Source of the DNA: Bryobacterales bacterium
GTDB taxonomy: Bacteria > Acidobacteriota > Terriglobia > Bryobacterales > Bryobacteraceae
Reading direction: 5' to 3'
Assembly: GCA_003162425.1 (NCBI GenBank)
Contig: PMOK01000276.1
Coordinates: forward strand, 1-64,000
DNA: 64,000 nt
Shown here: positions 36,601 through 43,564 of the stretch, piece by piece
Layout of the letters: each line of letters opens with the position of its first letter
How positions within the stretch are numbered: position 1 is the first letter of the stretch
The notes under the pieces: generated by a model
Told to the model about the DNA's origin: nothing
Database searches by the model: none
What the model saw: the letters and a program-made list of their open reading frames with translations, nothing else
Made by a program: the position numbers and the translations under genes

Positions 36601-37023
36601 GTCCATAAGCGCTAACGCCTGACGCTCCGATTCGAAGCGGGCAACGATTTCTCTGGAATCCATTCCCAGTTTGATTACTTTGAGCGCTACACGGCGGTGG
36701 ATGGGCTCTCGCTGCTCGGCTAGGTAGACGGTCCCCATGCCACCCTCCCCGAGGACCCGGAGGACGCGATAAGGGCCAAAGTGCTGACCTTGTACGGTAG
36801 CATCTGGTCGAACGCTTGCCTCGTTTGTCGTGCGGTCAATGGGGGGCGTGCCTAGACGAAACTCGCCCGTTCGGTCGTGCTCAGCGAGCAAGCGCAGCAC
36901 TTCCTGCCGAAGGGCTTCATCGCCTTCGCAAGCGTCGACGAGGAATTGTTGCCGCTCCTCGGGCGACAATGCTAATGCGCTACCAAAAACGAGCTTGATT
37001 GTCTCCGATCGATCGACGCTCAT
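33640..37023 (-). CDS. Ser/Thr kinase with 14 WD40 repeats
   Basis: About 1127 residues. A Hanks-type kinase (about 80-355): GEGGMGTVYLAEQ, VALKVIKLG, GVIHRDLKPSNIL, VIDFGVAKA and APE-like SPEQAA. A membrane helix follows (AVLTVLLVLLAGLAVSSTMY). The C-terminal about 630 residues carry 14 WD40 units recognisable by VAFSPDGKR and WDxxSGRELLTL, enough for two seven-bladed propellers. The product may sense or scaffold interactions outside the membrane while phosphorylating inside. It is the last gene inside the island; a T6SS role is possible but unproven. A TTG at 37041 is an alternative start. Confidence 0.9.
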   Translation of the reverse strand: MSVDRSETIKLVFGSALALSPEERQQFLVDACEGDEALRQEVLRLLAEHDRTGEFRLGTPPIDRTTNEASVRPDATVQGQHFGPYRVLRVLGEGGMGTVYLAEQREPIHRRVALKVIKLGMDSREIVARFESERQALALMDHPNIARVFDAGTSEVGRPYFVMEYVPGVPITDYCDQHRLTSRDRLALFCQVCEAIHHAHQKGVIHRDLKPSNILVEVLDGKPVPKVIDFGVAKAISQRLTEKTLFTEIGALIGTPAYMSPEQAAVTALDVDIRSDIYSLGVVLYELLVGAVPFNPGDLRRAGYEEICRIIREEEPPKLTTKLHSLGGTGTEIAKRRHTDIRALVQQVQGDLEWITLKTLEKDRTRRYPSASELAADVVRHLTDEPVMASPPGTLYRLRKFRRKHRGAVAAVLTVLLVLLAGLAVSSTMYLRSERQRLVATTRELVAYADESLSEDPERSVILSMFAVSTSLHRAPAALASAENALHAAVLSSHVRRTFRGHAGTVRSVAPSPDGKYLVTADTGTVKVWDLTSGQELQTLREDQGFITSVAISPDGKWLATGSEDGKARIWDWAAGRELFILGNAELSTEKQVFINDVAFSPDGKFLATAGDKGNVRSGASGRVLTNAHGSVKIWNAGTGRELLNLDHGGESVAFSPDGTRVASVDHSGVRMWDPLSGRELLTLASRNSLSFVAFSPDSERFATAGDDEMARVWDTASGRELLTLRGHQGVVQRVAFSPDAKWIATGSLDGAARVWDSISGREQLTLRGSVGHIESLAFTADGRQLVTAAGGDQVAKLWDLGFGQELYTLDGHDGHVFGLTFSPDGRRLATTSESGVNIWDATSGKALATGRSSAGRPYSVAFSPDGKRLVGGGNDTAKLWDAATGRELMTMHGRMGPVWGVAFSPDGKRIATGCEDGSVKVWDANSGSELLTLRGHSQPVWWVAFSPDGKRLASAAMLEFAAKVWDSISGRKLLTLSAHGGIAGVAFAPDGKRIAIGVGNTAQIWDSISGRELLTFPGHPNTVWGVAFSPDGTRVATASADGAAKVWDADSGQELLSLHGHQSLVRNVAFSPDGKRLATASDDQTVQIYALDISDLLKLARTRVTRDLRPEECKKYLHTSSCPPLP

Positions 37024-37370
37024 CTGACAGGTTTCAGTCAACTACTCCCTAGTTTGCAGTCAGTCGCGAATTGATAAACCATACTGGGTAACGACAACGT
37101 TCGGACGACAAGGAAGGCTAACTCGCTCCCACGCAGCGTGAAGCCGATCAAGGATTTCACTATTAGTTGCCCTCGTCAGTAGACGCTCTCGTCACGAGGC
37201 GAAGGAGCGCATCCAAGCGATAGTGCATGTTGCCCGGCATCGTTTCGCGGAGCCTACTACTTTATCGCAGGAAGCCACTAGAGTTGCAAGCTGGAGTTGC
37301 AAGCTGGATTGGACTGAACCCTTAAAATGAGACACTCGCAGGCTGCAGACTTTGCAGGGAAAGGAGCTGA
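37024..37370. other. intergenic, no gene; contains a short tandem repeat
   Basis: No convincing gene. At 37281-37306 the 13-mer GAGTTGCAAGCTG is repeated twice in tandem. The region leads from the kinase promoter side to the right-end integrase sites. Confidence 0.5.
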
Positions 37371-37393
37371 CCGTATCAAAACCGTATCAAAAC
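37371..37393 (+). promoter_or_regulatory. putative integrase arm-binding repeats, right end
   Basis: Two overlapping copies of CCGTATCAAAAC, at 37371 and 37382 (11 bp apart), match the repeats inside the left end (1424-1476). They lie about 115-135 bp inside the right attachment repeat. Arm-type binding by the island integrase is inferred. Confidence 0.6.
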
Positions 37394-37505
37394 ACCATCC
37401 TCTCGAACCATGGGACTTGCCTTTGAGCGAAGAGCAGACTCCCCATATTGTTGAAAAACCAAAGAACATGAAGGATGCCATGGAGCCAAAAGAAGCAAGC
37501 TGCGG

Positions 37506-37555
37506 GCTTCACACGCAGGAGGTCGCAGGTTCGAGTCCTGCCGCGCCCACCATTC
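37506..37555 (+). repeat. island attachment repeat, right copy (partial tRNA-Val)
   Basis: An exact 50-nt copy of 1309-1358, comprising the 3' part of tRNA-Val(CAC) from the anticodon loop to just past CCA. The 5' half of the tRNA is absent, so this is not a functional tRNA gene but the distal attachment site. Confidence 0.93.
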
Positions 37556-37598
37556 AAATCAGCCACTTGCAGCCACATTGCATGGCTTAGTGGAAGGA

Positions 37599-37619
37599 TG
37601 TACGGAAACATGTACGGAA
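37599..37619 (+). repeat. tandem TGTACGGAA repeats beyond the right attachment site
   Basis: TGTACGGAA at 37599 and 37611 (12 bp apart) sit between the attachment repeat and the broken second integrase, the same layout as the 12-mers beside the island integrase. They may be arm sites of the older element. Confidence 0.4.
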
Positions 37620-37659
37620 GGGATGTTGCTTTCGGTCGTTTTACGGCCATTCGCGGCAT

Positions 37660-38163
37660 CTAATGAACCACCTCTAATTGGACACTGCCGACAACAGCGG
37701 GTATCGCGTCGGAATCGACCATGCTGGTGTCCACTCGGGCCTGCTCCCGCATCTTGGCCCTGGCTTCCGCCCTCTGCTCTGCCTTAACGCGGGACAGTGC
37801 TTCTGACGCCTTGCGCGCGGCCTTCTCGCTGATGTGCTTATAGTGGTCTGACATTCGTTTCGACAGGTGCCCGGCTTGGGCTTCCAGCACGGATTGGGGC
37901 GTTCCAATCTCGGCATGGCTGGTTACCCAACTGTGTCGTAGATCATGGCCCCTGAGGCCCTTCAGGCCGGCTTTCTCAGTGAGCTTGCGCCATGCGGTGC
38001 GCCATCCTTTTGTGGGTTTGGTGGGATCGTAACGGCGAACACGAACAGTGGTCCCGTTCCTTCCCTCAATTACGGTGTTGACTAATGCAGGAATGAGGTA
38101 GTGGTCTGGCTGGTTTGCCCCAAAGTTCTGAGACCGGATGATCAACTGCTTTGCGGACTCCAA
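37660..38163 (-). pseudogene. second tyrosine integrase, C-terminal catalytic fragment
   Basis: This 167-residue fragment holds the catalytic end: LRGHDLRHSW (HxLR box), LEAQAGHLSKRMSDHYKHIS with the second His and the nucleophile Tyr. It is out of frame with the N-terminal fragment at 38175-38693. A one-base loss in a G/C run (plus-strand GGGGG at 38178-38182) would explain the break: adding one base restores the reading RTTPLNADALESAKQLI. The arrangement, with the tRNA 3' end copy about 105 bp away, mirrors the island integrase. Confidence 0.85.
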
Positions 38164-38174
38164 GGCATCGGCGT

Positions 38175-38693
38175 TCAGGGGGTTGTACGTACTCCCCCTT
38201 TGGTCTTGCTTTTTTGCAGATGAATCTCGGCGGCCATGAGGTTAATCCGTTTCATCTGAAGGTTGCGGACCTCTACTCCTCGCATCCCCGTTTCGTTCTC
38301 CAGCATGGTCCCGTGGTATGCCACTGCCCATTCCGGCCGCGATTTCGCCGTGTCAATGAGCCTTACCTCTTCCTCTGGCGTAAGGCTGCGGCCAGCCTCG
38401 GACAGCGGTTCTGGCAGCGGTTGATATTTGCCATCCAGTTTCCACTGGTCATGGTGCTTCAGGATAGAACGCATGAGCTGTCCTTCCATGTTGACCGTAC
38501 GTGGGCCAACACCTTCCGCAATGCGTTTCTGCTGATACGTGCGAATCAGCCGAATATCCTCAAAGTCCTTGAGCTTCAGATCTACGGGAGCGATTTGAGC
38601 TAGGAGTTTCTTCACCGCTCGCAATCGCTCCTTTTCCAGGCGCACAGTCCCGGCGGATGCCGCCACGCCGCGATGCTCAACGGGAAAATTCAT
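38175..38693 (-). pseudogene. second tyrosine integrase, N-terminal fragment
   Basis: About 172 residues with the core-binding domain (VRLEKERLRAVKKLLAQIAP, FEDIRLIRTYQQKRIAEGVG) and the first half of the catalytic domain, including the catalytic Arg in ENETGMRGVEVRNLQ and Lys in LQKSKTKGG. It ends at a premature stop created by a frameshift. I start at the ATG at 38693; the upstream open frame would overlap the divergent PEP-CTERM gene's start. No arm-binding domain is evident, so the 5' end may also be lost. Confidence 0.8.
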
Positions 38694-38772
38694 GAAGCCA
38701 GCCGATCCAAGCGGACGCGATCGGGTGTATAATCGCCAATACGAAAAGCCAAAACGGAAATTCTGCGAAATA

Positions 38773-39555
38773 ATGTCCTTGTCTACCGGCACTTGGCGTC
38801 TGTCGCTGGCGTGTATGGTTTGCGGCCTCCTTCTTGGCGCCTCAACAACTTGCTTTGCTAGCTCCATCACCTACGTAGGTAGCGACGTGGACCTTGGATC
38901 GGGCTGGAGAACTTCAACTGTTCTCAAGGACGATATCGACGGCAACAATGTTCTCGGGTCGGATGGCTGGTACGTGGCGGGCGGTTCGGGTTCGCAAATG
39001 CTACCGGCGTACATAACTTCGCTTGTACCAAATAGCAGTGTTTACCCAGGCAATGGCGGATACTTCTCCATCGACAATCCGCTCACTACGCCTGGGCCGA
39101 GCCCGTCGACTATCGTATCCGGAACGCTGAATCCTTTCCCCGGCACTGGAAACGCAACCATTGATTTAAGTTTCACCTTCGGGGCAAATGTTCCTGCCAT
39201 CGTAAGGCTCGGTTTGATGATAGACAATCTGGACATAGCTGGTTACAATCCGTCCGCGCTGCAGGTTGTCCAGAACGGCGGACCCGCCGCCAGCACCGTG
39301 GTAGACACCACAGGAACGCTTTTCAACGATAGAATTCCGGACTGGTTGTACTTTGATATTCAGGCCCAGCCAGGAGCAACTTACGATGTCCTGGTTAGCG
39401 GTGGCCCTAACGGCTGTGCCTGCCTGGGAGCAGCTTCATTCGACAGCGTCTCCGACGTTCCCGAGCCTTCTTCGTTTGAGCTGGCGGGCCTCGGCGCCGC
39501 TTTACTTGCAATCGGCAGTCTCCTTGGCGGCCGCGTCGTTCGGCGATTCGCGTAA
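38773..39555 (+). CDS. PEP-CTERM sorting-domain protein
   Basis: A 260-residue exported protein. The signal peptide (LSLACMVCGLLLGASTTCFA) is followed by a beta-rich Ser/Thr/Gly domain and a C-terminal PEP-CTERM tail: VPEPSSFELAGLGAALLAIG and then a basic end RVVRRFA, the pattern processed by exosortase. Such proteins are linked to extracellular matrix. The ATG at 38773 is the one directly before the signal peptide. Divergent from the broken integrase; the exosortase is not in this window. Confidence 0.85.
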   Translation: MSLSTGTWRLSLACMVCGLLLGASTTCFASSITYVGSDVDLGSGWRTSTVLKDDIDGNNVLGSDGWYVAGGSGSQMLPAYITSLVPNSSVYPGNGGYFSIDNPLTTPGPSPSTIVSGTLNPFPGTGNATIDLSFTFGANVPAIVRLGLMIDNLDIAGYNPSALQVVQNGGPAASTVVDTTGTLFNDRIPDWLYFDIQAQPGATYDVLVSGGPNGCACLGAASFDSVSDVPEPSSFELAGLGAALLAIGSLLGGRVVRRFA

Positions 39556-39607
39556 TCGCCGAGCCATATCCGTCTTGGTTTCTACCATGTCTGCAGTTAA
39601 CCTCCAA

Positions 39608-39667
39608 AGCGCCGATGGGGGCGAGGACTTCGTAGGGTCCCAGAAGCACCCCAATGGAAAGCGGCAT
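39608..39667 (-). pseudogene. relic: N-terminus of a Pkn-type kinase
   Basis: Twenty codons, MPLSIGVLLGPYEVLAPIGA, are a textbook start of an acidobacterial Ser/Thr kinase just before the glycine loop. The frame then loses similarity, so only the first strand of a kinase gene remains. It lies between the PEP-CTERM gene and the next gene. Confidence 0.6.
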
Positions 39668-39836
39668 AAGAGTGGAACAATCTTACCTCTTTTAGACAAT
39701 GGGCGTTCGCAGATCAAGTCCTGGGAAACCGCTTTGCTGACTGTGAGTCGCTTCGAGCTGATAGACACGCGGATTGATCACGATTTCCCATTGCCACTGG
39801 GGCCGTCCGAGCAACGGCGATAGAATAAAAACGAAG

Positions 39837-40223
39837 ATGGAAACAAAGACCTCGGTCGATATCTCGGTTCCAGTTTTATTTGTTGCCCATCCCAACCTAT
39901 CTGATTCAGTGAATCACAACATCATTCAGTCCGAGATCGAAGGAGGCGTTCACTTGAGAGACTTGCCGCCCGGCTCAGTGCTCTCCATTCAAACCAAGAA
40001 TCGCTTCTATAAAATGGTGGTCGTCGGAGAGGGCACCGTCCTCATCTCCGGCCATCCCGAGTTCTGCCCAGCCCCATCTGAAGTGCGGATCAATGGTTCA
40101 ACTTGGGGCGGCTCGATGCTCAAGGAGAAGTACGTCGGCCGCGGCATGCACCTCGAATTCGTGCACGCCGTGCACCGAACCATTCTCACCTCCCGCATCG
40201 TCGACATCCGCGCTGATTCTTGA
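39837..40223 (+). CDS. hypothetical protein, 128 aa
   Basis: A small protein with alternating beta segments (VLSIQTKNRFYKMVVVGEGT, MHLEFVHAVHRTILTSRIVD) and no signal peptide. The composition and the well-formed motif SGHPEFCPAPSEVRINGS look like a real, conserved protein, but I cannot name a family. ATG at 39837 was chosen because the upstream in-frame extension (from 39774) is not protein-like. Confidence 0.65.
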   Translation: METKTSVDISVPVLFVAHPNLSDSVNHNIIQSEIEGGVHLRDLPPGSVLSIQTKNRFYKMVVVGEGTVLISGHPEFCPAPSEVRINGSTWGGSMLKEKYVGRGMHLEFVHAVHRTILTSRIVDIRADS

Positions 40224-40356
40224 GTCGGTGCCGACCTTGTCAGAGTGGGTCCTAAGCGTGCGATAGTTCTTGTCCTCGTTTGTCCCAAGTCGTGTGAAAC
40301 GGCCTAGTCTGAATGTGACATATCGACTTCCCCGCCGGTATCCGCGGCTATGATAG

Positions 40357-41160
40357 ATGAGGCTCGCTACCATAGAAACCGTGCCTACCCGACAACATGC
40401 TGGCCCCGGACCCGTCGCTCCAGACGTTCCTGAGCCCTCGCTCGCGGAACGTGCCCGCACGCTCGCGTTGCTCGGCCTCATCGGCAGTCTTTCGACGCAT
40501 TCGCAGAAGTTTCCGGGATTTCCCTTCGGCTCGATGATGCCCTATACGGCTGACGATCTTGGACGTCCAATCTTCTTCATCAGCAGCATGGCGATGCATA
40601 CCCAGAACCTGCGGCAGGATCCGCACGCCAGTTTGCTTATTGTGCAGCCGGATGTTACTGGAGATCCCCTGGGTGCTGCCCGGTTGACCCTCCTGGGCGA
40701 TGTGACGGAAGTGCCCGCCGCAGAAGTTAGAGAACTCTATCTTTCACGGTACGAGAACGCAAAGTTCTGGCAAGACTACACGGACTTTGCGTATTATCGG
40801 CTGCAGGTCGCAGCGGTTTACTTCATTGGAGGCTTCGGCGTGATGGGATGGATCTCTTCCGAGGACTACGGAAGCGCGCAACCGGATCCTCTGGCCAGGG
40901 CCGCGCCAGGAATCATTCGGCACATGAATAACGATCACGCCGATGCTCTTCGTCTGATCGCCCGCCGCTTTGCTGGGGAGGCCCCCGACGAGGCGACAAT
41001 AACCGCTGTCGACCGGCTGGGTTTCCATCTCCGGCTGAAGTCGGGCGACAGAATTCACGGCCGGCGCGTGGCTTTTTCGAGAGAAGTTAAAGATCCAGAA
41101 GACGCCCGGGCAGTGTTCGTGGAGATGGTCCGGCAAGCGAAATCAACCGAAGCGGTTTGA
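40357..41160 (+). CDS. HugZ-like PNPOx/FMN-binding split-barrel protein with DUF2470
   Basis: A 267-residue protein. The N-terminal split barrel (about 25-170) shows FPFGSMMPYTADDLGRPIFF, MAMHTQNLRQDPHASLLI and LTLLGDVTEV, as in the pyridoxamine-phosphate-oxidase-like HugZ/CREG group. The C-terminal DUF2470 domain (about 180-260) has IRHMNNDHADALRLIARRF. Such proteins bind FMN or heme and are linked to heme degradation or use; the precise substrate cannot be told. No clear ribosome binding site; single gene. Confidence 0.85.
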   Translation: MRLATIETVPTRQHAGPGPVAPDVPEPSLAERARTLALLGLIGSLSTHSQKFPGFPFGSMMPYTADDLGRPIFFISSMAMHTQNLRQDPHASLLIVQPDVTGDPLGAARLTLLGDVTEVPAAEVRELYLSRYENAKFWQDYTDFAYYRLQVAAVYFIGGFGVMGWISSEDYGSAQPDPLARAAPGIIRHMNNDHADALRLIARRFAGEAPDEATITAVDRLGFHLRLKSGDRIHGRRVAFSREVKDPEDARAVFVEMVRQAKSTEAV

Positions 41161-41420
41161 CGGGCCGCAGACTCTTCAGCGGATCTTGCTCCTGCGCCTT
41201 GATGGAAGGCAGCCGATCATACCGCGTATCGGGCACTTGTACGTGTAGCGCGTGTTACGGCCAGGTGGCAACTTATCGGCCTACGCCGAGCGGTTCTCGC
41301 GAACCACGGCCCTAGGTCAGAGCGGTTCGGTTGAACTAGAATTGAACGATGTTGTCGCGGAGGGCATTTGTCTCCAGCTCATTGGTCCCGGTCCTGTGCG
41401 GCCAGGACAGGAAACCACAC

Positions 41421-41843
41421 ATGTTTGCCGACGCAAACGCTTACGAGCGATTCATGGGTCGTTGGAGTCGGCTAGTGGCTCCGTAACTTGTGGATTTTGC
41501 CGATGTGCCAGATCTCGGACGGCTACTCGACGTTGGTTCAGGTACAGGAGCACTGGCCTTCACCCTGGCGGAACGGAAACCGCGGGCCAATGTGCTTGGA
41601 ATCGACCCATCCAAAGAATACGTAGAATATGCCAACAGTAAAAATCCATTTCCAGATCGGGTGAGGTTCGAGACCGGCGATGCACAACAGTTGCGTCTTG
41701 CCGATGCGAGCTTTGACGCCAGTCTCTCTCTGCTGGTGTTCAATTTCATCCCTGATCCCGTCAAAGCCCTGAAGGAGGTTCGTCGCGTCACTAAACCCGG
41801 GGGCAAGTCTCGGCATCCGTCTGGGACTACGGAGATGGGATGA
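41421..41843 (+). pseudogene. SAM methyltransferase, 5' part with nonsense mutation
   Basis: The gene begins MFADANAYERFMGRWSRLVA followed by P and TAA; the frame then continues LVDFADVPDLGRLLDVGSGT with the SAM-binding GSGTGAL motif, VLGIDPSKEYVEYA and FDASLSLLVFNFIPDP. The TAA probably replaced a CAA (Gln). A second lesion, a one-base loss near 41805-41815, shifts the frame into the next fragment. A type 11 methyltransferase (class I) was originally encoded; substrate unknown. Confidence 0.75.
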
Positions 41844-42211
41844 AGATGCTCCGAGCTTTCTGGGATAGCGCGGTGAATCTCGATTCAAAGGCCGAAAAAC
41901 TTGACGAGAGGCACATGCCGGTGTGCCGGGCAGGAGAACTGTCAGGGCTATGGCGACAGGGCGGTCTGGAGAACGTCCACGAGCCGCCGCAAGTGATCGC
42001 GATGAGATTTGAATCCTTTGTGGATTATTGGGATGCGTTTCTTCTCGGACAGGGCCCTGCCGGCGTGTATGTCAAGAGTCTCAGTCGCGATCAGGTACAT
42101 GCCTTGCGCAGAGAGGTGAAGAGTCGAGTGTCTCCGTCAGCAGACAATTTGCCTATCGCCCTTTCCTCGCGAGTATGGTCAGTGCGCGGCACTGTCCCAA
42201 CTCGACTTTGA
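41840..42211 (+). pseudogene. SAM methyltransferase, 3' part after frameshift
   Basis: The continuation of the methyltransferase: VSASVWDYGDGMKMLRAFWD spans the break in the new frame, and the C-terminal region (PVCRAGELSGLWRQGGLENV, FESFVDYWDAFLLGQGPAG) ends normally. Read together with 41421-41843 it gives a roughly 260-residue enzyme that is disrupted by one stop and one frameshift. Confidence 0.75.
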
Positions 42212-42321
42212 AGCGTAGCATGGGAAGAAAGAATCGCGCGTTCCCGCTTAAGCCCGAATGTTTACCGATCCACTTGGCTGTGTTGTCGGTATGTCGCGGA
42301 AGTGGTTTCGCCGACCTGGCG

Positions 42322-42410
42322 CATGATAACTGGCGAGAACAGCGCTTCGCACCCACGAACCGATCCTGGCGAAACCGGGATTTCCCGACAGGTATTTGAG
42401 TACGGAGCAA
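42322..42410 (+). repeat. dispersed intergenic repeat, copy 1
   Basis: TGATAACTGGCGAGAACAGC followed by a CTTCGCACCCACGAACC-like block and GGGATTTCCCGACAG. Related sequences occur at 43332, 48859, 56687 and perhaps 63261. The copy here is about 90 bp. No coding content. See findings. Confidence 0.45.
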
Positions 42411-42548
42411 AAAGTTCCGCCCACCACCCGCTTGCTAGATGTCGATGGCTCAAGTAGGACGCAAAGGCGGGTAGCGTACCTGCCAGCGCGGGGTGTTCTT
42501 GCGGACCACCTCGCTATGTTCACGCGGTTCGTGGAGTGCAGTTGCGTA

Positions 42549-43007
42549 TTATTCACCCCTTGCCTTCAGCACGCGCTCCAAATGGCTAACGGCGTCAGGC
42601 ACGTTGTCAAACATCTTCGCACCAGCAAAGCCAAAAACGAATCGCCGGCTTAGCAGTGGCTCCAACGCGCGAGCCGTAGGCCCTACGGCCACAATCGCCA
42701 ATGGGCGGAAGCTCGCATTTTTTTCCATTAGCGCCACCGCCAAGCCACCAATCGCATCTCCCCACGTGTAATCCAGGTTCCGGAGATCGAAGAGCATTGC
42801 CGCGGTGTTGGTCGTGCTTAAAGCCGAACGAACATAAGCCACCATCTCCGCCGCACACTCATTACCCTCCGAACCTGGCGGATACATGCCGGCAAATGCG
42901 ATGGCCAGAATCGGCCCCCCGTGTTGCCGAAGAATCTGTTCCGACGTTGCCGTGAGCTTGCTCATTTCTGATAAATCGGGCGAACCTCTGTTCGGGTTAA
43001 CCTGCAT
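42549..43007 (-). CDS. hypothetical protein, 152 aa
   Basis: A protein of 138-152 residues with alternating hydrophobic strands and helices: GGPILAIAFAGM, TAAMLFDLRNLDYTWGDAIG, RPLAIVAVGPTARALEPLLS. The shape resembles a STAS/SpoIIAA-like single-domain alpha/beta fold, but no diagnostic motif confirms it. Two in-frame starts (43007 and 42965) are equally plausible, neither with a strong ribosome binding site. It stands alone between repeat-bearing spacers. Confidence 0.6.
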   Translation of the reverse strand: MQVNPNRGSPDLSEMSKLTATSEQILRQHGGPILAIAFAGMYPPGSEGNECAAEMVAYVRSALSTTNTAAMLFDLRNLDYTWGDAIGGLAVALMEKNASFRPLAIVAVGPTARALEPLLSRRFVFGFAGAKMFDNVPDAVSHLERVLKARGE

Positions 43008-43331
43008 AAACCGGCACGGGGTTGGCCTAATTCAGGACGCCCGAAGCGAGCTGTTAAAAAGATTTACACCGTCTAGCCACTTCTCATTCAACAAGTTGCA
43101 TCTGCCTTCTTAGGCCGAGTGGCCATCGCCTCTAATCCTCCTTGTCTTGCCGGATTCGCTCCATCCGCAGCTAGTCGAGCGAGCTGGTGAACCCCACGTC
43201 TACCAACATTTCAAAACACGCCGACGGAGTTGGTCCGCCGCACCGAGGCGCTTAAGAAGATTCTGGCTAAAGCTCCGAGAATTAGAGCACATCATACCTG
43301 TCCGGAAAACGCTGAAGCTCTCGAAGGTTGG

Positions 43332-43420
43332 AGACTAATAGCTGGCGGCAACAGCCCTTTGCGCCACCGATTGATTCCTGCCGCGATGGGGATTTATCAA
43401 CAGCGAATCGGGTGCTGAAC
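43332..43420 (+). repeat. dispersed intergenic repeat, copy 2
   Basis: ACTAATAGCTGGCGGCAACA then GCCCTTTGCGCCACCGATTG and GGGGATTTATCAACAGC align with copy 1 over about 90 bp. The rest of the 43012-43564 spacer has no credible gene. Confidence 0.45.
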
Positions 43421-43564
43421 GCTTCGGTGTCAGCGAGGATCTATTCCGGGCACCTGCCAAATCTCAGTAACGCGCGTTACCCGGCAAAGTGGATAGTTTC
43501 CGGATACGCCGTGACTCAGGATCTATGTACCTTCTGTTCGGCTACACTAAGTTGATTCAATCAC

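Noticed and set aside
37475-37663. Possible second tRNA at the right repeat
   Set aside because: Only the 3' 50 nt of tRNA-Val match; the D-arm and 5' acceptor strand are missing, so it is an attachment site, not a tRNA.
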